Positions 45,921 to 60,282 are shown, counted from the stretch's first letter. The stretch is DNA of 64,000 nucleotides from Zanthoxylum bungeanum (GCA_019454045.1 SKCR01006510.1:62001-126000); one strand, 5' to 3'. Numbers and translations are program-made. The notes: generated by a model from the sequence alone, not told the origin.

Positions 45921-47735
45921 TGATAGACAATTATGACCCATAGCGTCACTGTTTGTAAAAGACATTGTGTTTTTGTACAAAATTAACTATGTAGTAATGA
46001 AATTGTCTTTTACCGTTTCGTAATTTATTTACTTTGATATAGAAATGGTAGAAGTACTTCTGATTAGTTGCGGATTGAGATGATATGAGACAGTATCAAT
46101 CCATAAAGGTTTAATCATTAAATATCCCTAGTCGTAGTAATATCGAGACTGGACATCGAAATCGAATGCGGAATAGGCTAGTATTGTACTTGTGCGCGTT
46201 GTGAGGGCATAACATCACAGTTCTCATATGTTTAAGTATTGGATACTTATGCAAGTGCGATAAGAGGTTTTGTTTTATTGATGGTATGGAAAATAACTTT
46301 GCTCTGGATAGACCTCGCGGAATCCCATTGGTAGTATGTATATGTGTCTATGGGAGTCCGCTTCAGGGTAGGTGTATTTGGTCTTAACCTGAGACTTGCA
46401 TCGCTAGTACTTGCGATAATCGGTAAACTTTCGTTTTGGTCATCCAGGGCTTTAACAGGTTCTGTGTGCGCCTCTTCTAGGTTTATTGAGAATCGTAGTG
46501 TATTGGATGTGATGTCAAGATGGAAGTATCACTTCAGAAATATGGAGATGATGATCACATAGGGATTCAGAACTAGTTCTCTACAGTGTTGCAACCATCG
46601 AGATAATATGACAAGGTCATGATTATCCGATTCAAAGAGACTAGTTTCTTGATATCTGATATGTGCTTCGTACGGGGCAGACACTATTCCAGCCCCAGGC
46701 CTTGCACGTGACATCTGATACTGGATCGCTATACGCAATACGACGTATACTACACCTGACATAGATTATATATTCCAGTAAGAATATTTCTGGAAAATTG
46801 GGTAGGCACGGTGCTTTGCTAGAAGCCAACCATGTCTTGTAAATCGGTAACTACGTGGTACGAGATACTTACTTTATCGGATAGTCCGATAAGCAGATTT
46901 ACTGCCAACATATCCAGAGATCTCTTGGGTCGCTTCCCAAAGATTCACTGATGACAGTTGACTTATATTAGAATTAATCTGGGATTAATTTAGAGAGAGA
47001 AAATTAATCTGGGATTAATTGGGGCTTTATTTAATCTGGGATTAAACGTGAATTGGATTTCATTACGAAATTAAAGTCGAACTTTAATACGAACGAATGA
47101 ATTAATTTAGAATTAATTCGTAATCGACGTTCGTAATATATTTGCGAGACATCGTTATTTAATTAAATTTGATTTAATTATTTCGCGACGAAAGTTCGTT
47201 TAATCGGATTAAAATGAACTGAACCGTGGAAAATGTTCGTAGAGATATTTGAATTTTGAATTCAAATAGTGGGGCCCACTTCACATGTGTGGTAGGTAGA
47301 GGGTAGTTGGCATTTATGCCAAGCCACCAACCACCCAACCACCTTGTAATGGTTTTGGTAAAACCATTTACCCAACTACCAAGTTTTGGTGAAAAGGGTA
47401 AAAGGGTTTTTACCAAAAAGCTAATCTCTAAATCATTTACACAAGTTGAACAAAATAATTCCTAATACTCTTAGCCTTGGGCGTGAGCTTCTCTTTCATC
47501 TCTCTTTGGATTTTGTTTCAAATAAACAAAGCTAGCACTTAAGCAAGTCAACAAAGGTGATAGGGAAACATCTTCAAGAGTTGGAATCATCACTCAAAGC
47601 TTGGAACTTGGAGTTCTCTTCTCAAATTTTAAAATCTCAAATCCGTTCGTTGTAAGTATTTTCGAAACTTATAATGATCTTAATCACTTGTTTTCATGCT
47701 TATTAGATCCTTGGCATGTTCTAGGAACACTTACA
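45921..47735 (+). repeat. 3' LTR of element C
   Basis: This 1815-bp LTR is about 86 bp shorter than its partner. Around 47043-47050 some 127 bp of the palindrome ladder are missing, and around 47210-47250 about 40 bp are extra. It ends GGAACACTTACA. Confidence 0.88.
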
Positions 47736-48540
47736 ATTTGTCCTTAGGCTTCCCAGAAGCCTTTGACGATTTGGCCTTGTCCTTTCTTTTATGCTTTTTT
47801 TTCTTCACACCTCCAGTCGCCTTGGGACCAGCCCTTGGTGTCTGAGATGTCGAAGCAAAGTGCGCCTTGCGCTTGTTGCCCTTAAGCATCTCATTTTCAG
47901 CTTCCTTGAGAATTGACAACAACTCTCCAAGAGTATCATCAGTGTTCATCAGGTTATAGCTAATGATGAACTGTTTCCAAGTGTCGGGGAGAGATTGCAA
48001 GACCATCTCTATGGTAATCTCAGCCTCAAAGACTATCCATATCTTAGCCAGCTCATCTATGTCAGCAATCATCTGTGTCACATGGGACTCAACAGACATG
48101 CCTTCTGACATACGTGAACGGAAGAGCTTCTTCACTAACTCATATCTTTGCGACCTTCGGTTAGATCAGTGAAGATCGTGCAACCTCGTAAACATGTTAT
48201 AGGGATCCAAGTCTCTGTTCTTTTGATGGAAATGCTGAGTCATGGCAGCAAGCATAATTGATTGAGCAGTTTCACAATCATCACTGTGAGTCTTCCAAAG
48301 CTCTAGCTCAAGTAGCTCATCAGGTTTGGGCTTAGGCCCAAGAGTTCTCTGTATAGTATATAACAGCCTCTCGGCTCTAAGGACAATCCTTATATTCATT
48401 TCCCAATCGGCAAAGTTCGTGCCCTTAAATACATTTTCACCGATGATAATGTCTCGGCATTTCCATTTCCTGTCATCTTGACTACGATAGTCCAACTATC
48501 TAGTCAACGATATTTGGGTACAGTCTAACTGTTACAAGAA
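47736..48540 (-). pseudogene. Element B gag, N-terminal part
   Basis: The minus strand reads GENVFKGTNFADWEMNIRIV, LLYTIQRTLGPKPKPDELLELELWKTHSDD, a stop at 48166-48168 (after LHDLH), then KKLFRSRMSEGMSVESHV, LQSLPDTWKQFIISYNLMN and a lysine-rich KKKKHKRKDKAKSSK. It ends at the target duplication of C and continues at 32395 downward into the zinc knuckle. Apart from the one stop it is nearly open, and it is very close to the gag of C. Confidence 0.88.
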
Positions 48541-50649
48541 AAATAACATTATATTAGTCCAATTAATAAAATAATTTTGACGAAATAATTTGAAACCGCG
48601 TAAAGCTAAGTATCTGAATGAAATTGCAAATTCAATACTAGGCTCCCACTATTTTTCGGCGAGCCTCTAACCCTCTGTCGAGTACTCGGGAAACCCAGTT
48701 TCCTAGTGGGCTAGGATCTCGTTAAATAACACACAACCTTGACTTTGGCAACAAGCTGTATGATATTTAACTATGTAGATCTCGAAGATCAATTGGATCC
48801 AATCCAATTCCTAGATCCGGTAGGTGGACATCCAAGTCCAAAACATATATATTATATATGCCAATATATCCAATATATTTTCCTAACCTTTTCCTCTGAA
48901 TCAACTAAGCCTTGGCTTTGGCACAACAAGTTTAATGATTCCAGTTAAGCGGGACCCATTGACATGGAAAGTTTCGTAATCAATGTCGATGGACAAGAAG
49001 TGATCTTGACTTTGGAAAACAAATCACGACTTGGACAAGACACCGATATGGAACAAACCTCTCATGATTCAAACACATCCGCAATTGACAAAGGTCTTGA
49101 CTTTGGACAACAAACCAATGCTAACTTTGGATCTTGAGTAAGAATCACTCAACGGAAGGAAAAATGCTTAATATGATTTGAGGGTTTTTCGCGTAAATTG
49201 GCAACCAATTTATTATCTTTGTTAAGGTCTCATCATACACCCTTAAGCATGCTTCTAAAACATCATAAGGCGCGAAAAGTAAATTAATAACGATATACGG
49301 ATGGATATTTAAACAGATTGTTCCTTGAACAAATCGCTCCCTTTCCTCTCCCCGGCTAGCACTATTCTACTTCTACCCAATTACATAATACAATAATAGA
49401 AACCTCATTAACATTGAGGGGAATTAGGTGAGAATAGAATACAAATAGATAATAAGAGATAAGGCTGGACACGCAGGTCCAATTTATAAATTCCAAATTT
49501 ACAATAATTACCAAAATTACCCTTTCCCTTCTAATATCCATCCGATATACGCTATTCGTTGAACACATCCATTTATTCATTCATAGCATGCATTACAACC
49601 AATCTAATCAAATTAATTAGTCTTTAATTATGTGACCATCCAATGTTCAAACAACGATTTGATTTTCCACGAGTCCAACTCGTTTGAGAATAAGTACTCA
49701 AAGTACGAATTCTAGAATTATATCGAACTACTCATTAAATCTAATTTAAGTCTAATTCTGTTATTTAATTCCAAATTAAATATTTACACTGTTTAATGCG
49801 CTTTAACGACTTAGATTCCAAATCTAATCTTATCGGGTCTCAAAGCCCAACTAACATCCAATGTTCGTTTAATTAAAGTCCGATGGGCTTTCAATTGATT
49901 TCATAAGGCATGAGCTTTGGTCAATACGGGTCAAACCCAATTACCAAGCCCAAGTAAGGAATCACCCTGATTTGTCATAAAACCAATATCAAGCCCATAA
50001 GGCCCAATTAAATTTTTAAAGCCCATTTATTACATTTAGACTTAATGGAATGATTTAGGCCTAATTTGGATCCAATCCAATTGGCCTAAACCAACTTGGC
50101 CCAACCAAGCCCTTTATGCCCAAATATAATAATTTCAAGCCCAATTCAAAATTAAGCACATTAACCAAATTTTAAAAATTCCAAATTTTATAACTTAGTT
50201 AATTAAAGTGTAATACATCAATTAATTAACTAAATCAATATTTCCAAAATACGATTTAACCAATTAATTATGTATCTAATTGTCCAATTATTGTCCAACA
50301 ATTTTTGAATAAAAAATTAAGTCCATACATGCCATCATGCTCTCGGCCAAGGTAAGTTTTTAAGTCTGATTTCGTTTTTCAATCCGATCGAATTACAAGT
50401 CGACTTTTCATTCGTTTCAACTCATCCAATGATCATCAAAATAAAAAATTCCAAGAGCCTAGGGTAAAGCATACATTCGGCCAAGCCTAATGGTGGGGAA
50501 AATTTTGATCCAATCATAATTTGTTGAAATTGATCCAATCATATCTCATTTCATCAACATACAAGCATACTCAACCATTCAATTTAATCAAATCATGCTC
50601 ACATGGATTTTCCCCAAATTTTACCCTAATATATTTCATGCTCATTTTA
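48541..50649 (-). other. Long leader of element B with hairpin series
   Basis: This is non-coding. On the minus strand the loop hairpins lie at 49093-49116, 49000-49027, 48905-48935 and 48730-48762, preceded by TTGAGT/ACTCAA (49134-49152) and followed by a GGAAAC-TGG-GTTTCC hairpin near 48690. The palindromic loops are eroded here (TTGTCCAA, TTTTCCAA, a one-base loss in the last), while most stem pairs persist. Confidence 0.7.
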
Positions 50650-50664
50650 GGCTCAATGATACCA
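50650..50664 (-). other. Variant primer-binding site of element B
   Basis: The minus strand reads TGGTATCATTGAGCC one base after the 5' LTR. It resembles the initiator-Met site TGGTATCAGAGCC with a small insertion or substitution. A TTGAGCC ending is also seen at internal2 of A (54364-54377). Confidence 0.75.
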
Positions 50665-50665
50665 T

Positions 50666-52599
50666 TGTTGGTTTCTATGATTAGTCCTAAGATCAAAATG
50701 AACAATGAAACATGAATGAATAACGAAGAAATATGGGGGAATCATACTTACAACGATCGGTTTAGGATGTGATGAACAACAAAATTTCCTCCTCCAAGAG
50801 CTCCTAGAATTCAGCCAAGGCAAAGGTGGAAGCTCCAAGCTTTTTTTGTCTTTCCAAGCACTTGAATAAGTTTCCCTATCACCTCTTGATGATCCTTGAA
50901 GAGTGCTAGCCCTTGGTGAATTTTTTCAACAAAACTTCACCTTGTATTTCCTTCAAATTCGGTCAAGGAATGAAAGAAAATGGGGAGAGAAAAAACCTTC
51001 ACTGGTTTTGGTAATGGGAGAGAGAGGAAGCTTATGAATTATTTCTTTCAAAAACAATTAATATCATTTACCAAAAGTTGTATTAGGTAATAGTCAACCA
51101 AGCTTTCAATGCTTTGATTTTGGAGTGTAACACACACAATCACCAACTCACCTAAACACATCAACCTAAAGGTAATAAAGGTGACATGTGATGTGATGGT
51201 TGATGTGACATGTGGGCCCCACTTGATTCCGAATGCGAGTGGGCCCCCTAACACTCCAGGGCTCGGGTTCCCTAATTCCGAATTAACGAACTTTTGTCGC
51301 GACGTAATTAAATCGAATTTAATTAAATAATTATGCCTATTAAAATTACTATTCACGTCCCTAACGAATTAATTCTAAATTAACTCGTTCGCCCGAATTA
51401 AAATCTAATTTTAATTCCGCGTCGAAATCTAATTCTGAATAATATATTGAATATATTATTTTAATGATTAATTCAAAATTAATCTTTCTCTCTCTTCAAA
51501 TAGTACTTTATCCAAGATAAAGTCTCTCCGCAATTAATCCCAGATTAATTAAGCTCGAATCATACGTCATTGGTGAATCTTCGGGAAGCGACCCAAGAGA
51601 CCCTGTATATGTTGGCAGTAAATACGATCATCGGACTATCCGAACACGTATGTACCTCGTACTATGTTTTTACCGATTTATGAGACAAGGTTGGCTTCTA
51701 GCAAAGCGCCATGCCTACCTAATTCTCCAGAAATATTCTTACTTGAATATACGATCTTTATCAGGCGTAGTATATCGTTGTATTGTGTATTGCGATCCAG
51801 TATCAGATGTCACATGCGAGGCCTGGGGCTGGAATAGTGTATGCCCCGTACGAAGCACATATCGGATATCAAGCAACTAGTCTATTTGAATCGGATAATC
51901 ATGACCTTGTCATATTATCCCGATGGTTGCAACACTATAGAGAACCAGTTCTGAATCCCTGTGTGATCATCATCTCCATATGTCTGAAGTGATACTTCCT
52001 TCTTGACATCACATCCAATACACTACGATTCTCAATAAAGCCAGAAGAGGCATACACAGAACCTGTTAAAGCCCTGGACGACCAAAACCAAAGTTTACCG
52101 ATTGTCGCAAGTACTAGCGATGCAAGTCTCAGGTTAAGACCAAATACACCTACCCTGAAGCGGACTCCCATAGCCACATATACATACTACCAATGGGATT
52201 CTACGGGGTCTATCCAGAGCGAAGCTATTTTCCGTACCATCGGTAAAACACAACCTCCTATCGCACTTGCATAAGTATCCTATACTTAAATATTTGAGAA
52301 CTATGTCGTTATGCCCTCACAACGCGCACAAGTGCAATACTAGTTTATTCCGCATTATCGATGTCCAATCTCGATAATACTACGACTAGGGATATTTAAT
52401 GATTAAACCTTTATGGATTGATACGGTCTCATATCATCTCAATCCAGAACTAATCATATGGACTTTTACCATTTATATATATGAAAGTAAATAAATTACA
52501 AAATGGTAAAAGGAAATTTCATTACTACATAGTTAATTTTGTACAAAAACACAACGTCTTTTACAAAACAGTGACGCTATGTGTCATAACTGTCCAACA
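50666..52599 (-). repeat. 5' LTR of element B
   Basis: This 1934-bp LTR is the mate of 27896-29828. Its ladder lies at about 51265-51555, with perfect GAATTAAAAT/ATTTTAATTC (TAG spacer) and AATAATATAT/ATATATTATT (TCA spacer) on the minus strand. Confidence 0.9.
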
Positions 52600-52604
52600 G
52601 GCAC

Positions 52605-54363
52605 AACGGCATTGTTCTCATATATTTGGGTATAGGATACTCATGCAAGTGTAATAGGAGGTTGTGTTTTACTGATGGTACGGGAAACAGCTTCGCTCTG
52701 GAAAGACCCCATCAGAATTCCATTGGTAGTATGACTATGTGTCTATGAAAGTCCGAAATCAGGGTAGGTGTATTTGGTCTTAACCTGAGACTTGCACCGC
52801 TAATACTTGCGACAATCAATATACTTTGGTTGTGGTCACCCAGGGCTTTAACATGTTCTGTGTACGCCTCTGCTGGGTATATTGAGAATCGTAGTGTGTT
52901 GGGTGTGATGTCGAGACGGAAGTGTCACTCCAGTCATATGGAGTTGATGATCGCGCAGAGATACAAAACTGGTTCTCTAAAAGGTTGCAACCGTCGGGAT
53001 AATATGACTTGGTCATGATTATTTGATATTAAAGAGACTAGTTGCTCGTAATCCAATATATGCTTCGTACGGGGCAGACACTCTACCAGCCCCAGCCCTT
53101 GCATGTGATCATGCGATACTGGATCGAAATACAGAATACTACGTATATTATGCCTGATATAGATCCCTTATTCCTGTAAGGATGTTTCTGGAGAATTGGG
53201 AAGGCATGGCGCTTTGCTAGTAGCCAACCTTGTCTTGTAAATCGGTATAAACGTAGTACTAGGTACTTACGTGTTCAGATAGTCCGTCGACCGAATTTAC
53301 TGCCAAAATATCCGGGGATCTCATGGGTCGCTTCCCGAAGATTCACCGATGATATATGACTCGCACTTTTATTAATCTGGATAAATTATATGAGAGAGAA
53401 AATTAATCTGGGATTAATTGCGGAGATATTTTATCTGGGATAAAATATCATTTAAAGAGATATAACGATTAATTTGGAATTAAATAATAAATTAATATAT
53501 TCGATATATTATACGAAATTGGATTTCGACGCGGAATTAAAATTAGATTTTAATTCGGGCGAACGAGTTAATTTAGAATTATTTCATTAGCGACTTGAAT
53601 AGTAATTATGCTAGGCATGATTATTTAATTAAATTAGATTTAATTACCTCGCAACAGAAAATTCGTTAATTCGGAATTAGTGAACCCGAGCCCGGGATTG
53701 TTTGCGAGCGCATTCGCATTTCGAATTCGAGTGCGGCACGCAAGTCAAATCAAGCGTCAAATCGCTAGTCACTTCAAGCGTCAAATCACTTGTCACTTTG
53801 AGTGATGTGACTTGACAACTTGATTGAATGATGTGAATAGTGATGGATTGGTTGTTGGCATTAATGTTTGACTTTTTGAAAGCAAATAAATTGCTAAATT
53901 AATTTGGAAATTGATTTAGTGTATTATATACACATTTGAGCAACCAACCATCTCTCTCTTCTTCACTTCTTCTCCCTCTCATTCTCGGCCTTAGAGGCAT
54001 TTTTCTTTCTGTTTTCTGGTCTGAAAAACCGAGAGACAAGGAGAAAAATGGGAAGTAAAAGTCGTAATTTTGTGGTAAAATCGGGAGTGCTAGCACACTA
54101 CGAAGTCATGCGAAGGTGATAGGGAAGTCCACCCATGAGCTTGGAATCATTTGACGAAGCTTGGAGCTTGGATTATTGAAGATGAAACCGAATCTTGGAG
54201 AGGGAAAAACAGTCACTGCCATGAGCTACAGTGGGCAGAAAAGAAATTTTTGTTGCCTCGAGCGTCGCTCAACCGATCGATGTGAGTATTCCGCAACTTC
54301 CTCGATGTATTCACACGTGTTTCTTGCTTTGTATTCGATCCTTGGGGCCGTAGAAACTCCAAC
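52605..54363 (+). repeat. LTR2 of A, 3' part
   Basis: It resumes after the second GGCAC. Within about 40 bp it switches from D-like to LTR1-like bases (TATTTGGGTATAGGATACTCATG), and its last 600 bp are nearly identical to LTR1. The ladder lies at about 53373-53690. It ends CTCCAAC at 54363, with the terminal A and following bases lost. Confidence 0.85.
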
Positions 54364-54377
54364 GGGTATCTTGAGCC
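54364..54377 (+). other. Damaged primer-binding site of A internal2
   Basis: GGGTATCTTGAGCC replaces the expected TGGTATCAGAGCC: about four bases at the LTR junction are lost and the core is changed. Priming from initiator-Met tRNA would be impaired. Confidence 0.7.
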
Positions 54378-56790
54378 ATTTTGAGCATGAAATGAATTTA
54401 GGGTAAAATTTGGGCAAAATTGATTTGAGCATGTTTGAGTGAAATTGTGTGTTGAGTATGCTTAAATTATGATAACATGGTGTTATGCATTGTCAATTTG
54501 ATAAAAATCGAATTGGATAATTTTTCCCCAAATTGGTTGGCTTGGCCGAAAGTTGGACTGCCCTATGTCATGGTGATTTTTTGATTTTTGATTCATTGGA
54601 TGAGTTGAAATCATTTGGGTAATGTTGATTTAGGATTTAATTGGATTAAAACCGAATCGAACAAAAAAATCCCAAAATGCCGAGAATTGATAAGCATGAA
54701 AATGATGTGATTTTGTTGATTCAAATGTGTTGGACATATGTTGATGATAATGAGCATAATTAATTGAGTGAATTAGTATTTTGTGTTTGTTAATTTGTTA
54801 ATTAATTATGACATACACTTTAAATTAATTAATTGTGAAATTTGAAATTTTGTAAGTTAATTAATTGGGCCAAATTTGGAATTGGGCTTTTAAAGTTGTA
54901 ATTGGCCTTAATGGGCTTGGTTGGGCCAAGTTTGGTTTAGGCTAATTGGTTGGATCCAATTGGGCCCAAAACCATATCCATAAAGTCCAATTATGACTTA
55001 ATGGACCTTTAACATTAATTGAGCCTAATGGGCCAAAATTGGTTTCTTGGCAAGTAAGGGTGATTCCTTAAATGGGCTTTGGTATTTGGGTTTGACCCAT
55101 GTTGATCAAAAGTCCATGCCTTAAGAAATTAATTAAAAGCCCTTGGACTTTAAATTAAATTGACATTGGATGTTAATCGGGCTTTGAGACCCGTAACGAT
55201 TAGATTTAGAATCTAAGTCGTAAAGGTACATTAAAAAGTGTAAATATTTAATTTGGAATTAAATAGAGAATTAGTATTAAATAAAAATTGAATTGGATTT
55301 ATTATTGTAGTTTAATATAATTCAAGAATTCGTACTTTGAGTATTTATTGGCAAAACGAGTTTGACTCACGCAAAATCAAATCGTTGTTTGAACATTGGA
55401 TGGTCATTAATATTCAGATTAATTAATTGGATTAGATTGATTGATAACATGCATGTGTGAATACATGGATGCGATGTATGAATAATGTATATCGGATGGA
55501 TATTAGATGGGTGAGGGCAATTTTGGAAATTGTTGTAATAAATTTAGAATTTATTAATTGGAACTGCATGTCCAGCCTATTACCTCTTGACTCTGTGTAT
55601 TTCTCTTCTCACATATTCCCTTCAATGTAAATGAGCTTTTTTGAATTTTTATGTAATAGGGTAGAAGTAATACTTGTGCTAGCGGGAGAGAGGAAAATGA
55701 GAGATTTGTTCTAGGAACAATGTTTAAGTATCCATCTGCATATCATTATTATATTTATTTACGTACGCGCCTTATTATGTGTTTAGAATACATGTTTAAG
55801 GGTGTATGATAATGAGACCTTAACAAAGATAATTAATTGGTTGCCAATTACGCGAAAAACCCTCACTACATATTAAGTGTTTTTCCTTCCATTGTGTGAT
55901 TCTTACTCAAGATCCAAGACTAGCATTGGTTTGTTGGCCAAAGTCAATACCTTTTTCCGTCGCGGATTTGTTTGAATCATGAAGGCTTTGTTCCATATCG
56001 GTGTCTTGTCCAAGTTGTGATTTGTTGGCCAAAGTCAAGATCACTTATTTTCCATCGACATCGATTACGAAGCTTTCTATAGTCAATGGGTTTCGCATAA
56101 CTGGGATCACTAAGTTTGTTGTGCCAAAGCCAAGGCTTAATTGATTCAGTGGAAAAAGGTTAGGCAATATATTGGATATATTGGCATATATAAGATATAT
56201 GTTTCAGATTTGAATGTCCACCTACTGGATCTAGGAATTGGATGGGATCCAATTGATCTTAGAGATCTACCTAGTTAATTATCATACAATTTGTTGGCCA
56301 AAGGCAAGATTGTGTGTTATTTAACGGGATCCTAGCCCACTAGGAAACAAGGTTTCCCGAGTACTCAACATAGGGTTAGAGGCGCGCCAAAAAATAGTGG
56401 GAGGCAAGTATTAAATTTGCAATTTTCGTTTAGTTACTTGCCACATGCGCTCATTACAAATTTTTCGTCGTTATATAATTAATTTATTAGTTGGACTAAT
56501 ATTTAATTATTGTTTTAATAAAAAGTTGGACTGTATTTAAACTATTTCTTTTATAGTTGATTATATAATTGGATTATAGTAATCAATATATTTGAATTAA
56601 TCATTTCAATTAATAATTGATTTTATAATTGGATTATAGTAATCAATATAATTGAATTTACCTATTAAATTATAGTTGATTATATATTTCGACTATAGTA
56701 ATTATTATAAATCAATATACCTAATCTTTGATTAAATAGTTGGACTATTAGAATCAAGATAATTGAAAGATTAGTGTTTAAAACATAATC
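54378..56790 (+). other. Long leader of A internal2 with hairpin series
   Basis: This is non-coding and homologous to the other leaders. Loop hairpins lie at 55928-55951, 56017-56044, 56110-56140 and 56283-56316. Loops 1, 2 and 4 keep TTGGCCAA. The TTGAGT hairpin upstream is disrupted by one change (TTGTGT). Confidence 0.72.
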
Positions 56791-59700
56791 CTGGGTGAAA
56801 ATGTATTTCAAATTGGGAATAAAACTTCAGGATAGTCCTGATGACCGAGAAGTTACTTTATTTGATATAGTGACGTCTCGAGCCTAAGCCCGGAGTTAAG
56901 CAAATAGTAGAGCATGATCTTTGGAAGATTCAAGTGATGATAACTTTAGTGCTTAATCCATTATGCTTGCCAAATAGACTCCTTAATTTCTTAATCAGAA
57001 CTAAGGATTAGATCCTTATAGTATGATAACGAAATTGAAGGATCTTCATAAATATATCCTTAGATCTTAGAAGTACAAATTGCAATAGTAAACTCTTTGA
57101 GAGTTAATGGCTATTCTCAAGGAGACAAAGCCAAAGTTTGCAATAAGGTAAAAAGCGCAACGCGCATCTTATTTCAACATTCCAGAAGGCCAAGGCTTGG
57201 CCAAAGGCTTCTGAGTGTGGAAAAAGGGCAAAGGCAAATCATTATAATCTTCTGGGAAGACAAATGACATATCCCAAAATGTCTGCCTAAACTGTGGCAA
57301 ACGGGGTCACTGAAGCGTGACTACCGTATGGACAGTGCAGACTTGAAGGAATTGAAGACGGGTAAGGCTCCAACTTCAAATATGTTTGTCATAAATATGT
57401 TGGCTACTAGTATTAAAATTGGATTTTAGATACTGAGTGTGATACATAAATATGTACTGGTGTGTAGAATCTGCTGAGAGCAGGATACTAACTTCAGTTG
57501 AGATTTATCTGCGAATCAGAAACAGGACGAGAGTTGCTGTTTTAACCATAGAAACCTAAGTTTAGGAACTACACTTCGGGTGTGTACTTAAATTAGGAAA
57601 CTGTTAAATGTAACTAGTTTGACTAGAAAAATTATCTCTATATCAAGGTTTAACCCGTTACGGGTATACCTTTATATTCTAGAACACTAAAGTGTTTTAT
57701 TTTTATAAAGATGATATTGAGATAAACACATTAGATGTGAATAACAGTATTTATATTTTGAATATAAATGAATCTCAAACGTATAACAAGACAAACAAAT
57801 AGCTCAAACTGATTTAATCAGTTGAGACTTATAAGTCGCATTGTTGTCTATGACACAATTAACAAGACTCGTATATCCACACTTTCGGAGAGTGGGTAAA
57901 GGACGGATTTGATTCTATTCAAATAAAATCTATGAATCTAGTTTATTAGGCAAAGTGCCTAAAACACCTTTTACTTGGAAAAAAGTGTACGTGTCATCGA
58001 TCTGTTAGTCCTCGTTCATAGTGACGTAAGTGGGCCCATGTCTAGCTAGGCTAGATCTTGATATGAATATTTCGTAACCTTTACGGATGTGTCATCGTGT
58101 TATGGTTATGTGTTTCTTTTGAAACATGGATCAGAAACTTTTGATTAAATCAAAGAGTTTCGACACGAAGTAGATAAATAGATCGGCTAAAGTAGTAAAA
58201 CGTCACGGTTAGACCATGATGGAAAATACTTAAGCAATAAGTTTCTCAAATACTTGAATGAGTATAGTATTCATTCAATGAGGACTCCTCCCGGAACACG
58301 TCAGTTTGACGGTGTGTCTGAACAGAGAAACCAAATTTTGTTGGACATGATAAGGTTAATCATGAGTCGCTCTGAGCTATCATTTCCTTAAAAGAATAAG
58401 TTTTAAACAATGCAAAACTTATTTTGAATAAGGTTCCATAATAATCCCGTTTGACATACTTCATATTAGATATGAACAGGAAAGAAACTGGGTTTCTCAT
58501 TCCTGAATATTTGGGAATGCTAGGCATATGTTTAGATGATACCAAACTAGAACCCAAATCGGATAAGTGCCTAAGTTGTAGGTTATCCTAGGGAAACCAA
58601 AGTATAGTACTTATACAACTCACTAGAGAATAATGTAATTGTTGCTCGCCATGCGATTTTCCTAAGAGGAATACCTATATGCAGTGGTAAGTGGGAGGAA
58701 AGTAAAACTCGATGAAAATCGGAGTAATACTATTCTAGGCACTGATTCCTTATTGGAACACAAATAGTTCATCAAGGATGAAACTATACCGCAATCTTCG
58801 AATACACAAGAACCACGTAAGTCAGAGAGAGTCAAAAAACAACCTGGGGTATGGATTTCGGATCTCACCTCATAAAGATGTCAATCTTATTGAGGAATAC
58901 GAACTGACTACACATGAGGAAGTGATACAAGGTATCGAATCCCTATTATGGTAAAGTGTCATAATGTCCGAAATGGATTCCATGTATATCAACTAAGTTT
59001 AGATACTAGTTGATGTACCGGAAGGTATTGTGCCTATTGGTTCTATATCAGTCTTTAAGGAAGACATACATAGAAGGCAACATACCAACGTACTAAGCTA
59101 GGCTTGTAGCGAAAAGGTATCGTTAACAACATTGTGTCGATTACGACGAAACCATTTAACAGTTGCCATTGTTAAATCTATTTGGACAATTCTTGCTAAA
59201 TCTGCATGTTTCATTCATGAAATATGATAGCCGAATGCCAAAACCGGTTTCCTTAACGGAAACCTTTCGGAGGATGTTTACAACATCCTGACGGTTTTTA
59301 TCATACCAAAACTAGCAAACAAGGTTTGCAGGTTATTCGATCCATGAATGGATTGAAGCAAGCATTGTGTTCTTGGAATTATCGTTTTGATGTAATCATA
59401 ATGGAGTATGATTTAATTCAAAATGAAAATGATTCTTGTGTATATAAGGAGGTTAGTAGGAGCGCACTGACAGTGACTGTCCTAAGTAATGATGATATAT
59501 CATTTCTTAGAAATGATATTCCCATAAAATAATCGGTGAAAGCTTGAATTTCATGAAAATTCTTCGTAGAATTCTTGGGAGAAACAACCGTTATTCTAGG
59601 AATAAAGATCTACCGAGATAGATCTGAAAGTTATTGGTACTCTCAGAGAACTCGTACATTGATAAATGTACGCGGCCTGGTGTCTCATACGCTTTGAGCA

Positions 59701-60282
59701 TATGGAGCCACAATCAGGCCAATCTAAGTGATATTCACTAGAATGATGTTAAGAACATCCTTTAGTATCTTAGATTAACTAAGGATGTTGTCTTATACTA
59801 TGGAGATGGAGAACTTGAAGTGACTGGGTTCACCATTGCAAGTTTCCTAACCGATAAAAACGACTATAAGTCGTAACAACGGTACTATACAGTTTGAATA
59901 ACGGAACAGTGAGTTGGAAATCTTCCATGCAAGATATTGTTACCGAATAAAAAATAAAAGTGGATTATTACTGCAGCTGAGGCAGCACTAGAAGCCTTTT
60001 GGATCGATAATAATCCTAATCAGATTAGGAGTAGTTCTGTTAGCAGCTGAGCTAGGCTACAGCACAGGCTAAAGAATTAATGGTCTCATCAACGATCCAT
60101 ATATATACTTCAAATATTCATCTGATTCATTTGGATCATACATCGTGGCGATGTGATGATTGAATAAATCGTATCAGATAATAACCATGCAAACTCGCTG
60201 AAGAAAGTTTATTTCTCAGCAGAAATTTGAGTGAACCGTACATAGTTCGGGTGTAGGACACTTGAGTGATTGGCTATAGGCC
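56791..60282 (+). pseudogene. A internal2 gag-pol remnant
   Basis: Gag traces from about 56800 lead to a knuckle near 57289-57330 (CLNCGKRGH, then a one-base loss). Protease entry traces follow near 57415, a TRISTLS trace near 57875, integrase (58010-58700), RT (58910-59560) and RNase H to about 60250. A 68-residue open piece of RT at 59326-59532 reads NGLKQALCSWNYRF and NDSCVYKEVS; YVDD has become SNDD. It is non-functional. Confidence 0.78.

Larger units (their letters stand above)
32401..47735 (+). mobile_element. Copia element C (type II), inserted in the gag of B
   Basis: LTRs lie at 32401-34301 and 45921-47735. The flanks ATTTA (32396-32400) and ATTTG (47736-47740) are a target duplication with one changed base. 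Between them are a primer site, leader, gag, protease, integrase (split by element D), RT, RNase H and a polypurine tract. It retains the only complete integrase catalytic core in the window, but gag has four stops and RT has two small deletions. Confidence 0.9.
27896..52599 (-). mobile_element. Copia element B (type II), inserted in LTR2
   Basis: The LTRs at 27896-29828 (3') and 50666-52599 (5') are 1933 and 1934 bp and closely similar. The target duplication GGCAC is perfect (27891-27895 and 52600-52604). On the minus strand the order is LTR, primer site, leader, gag, (element C), protease, a shortened integrase, RT-RNase H, polypurine tract, LTR. Its longest open frame is a 398-residue RT-RNase H. 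The integrase catalytic core is missing, and gag has stops. Confidence 0.9.
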
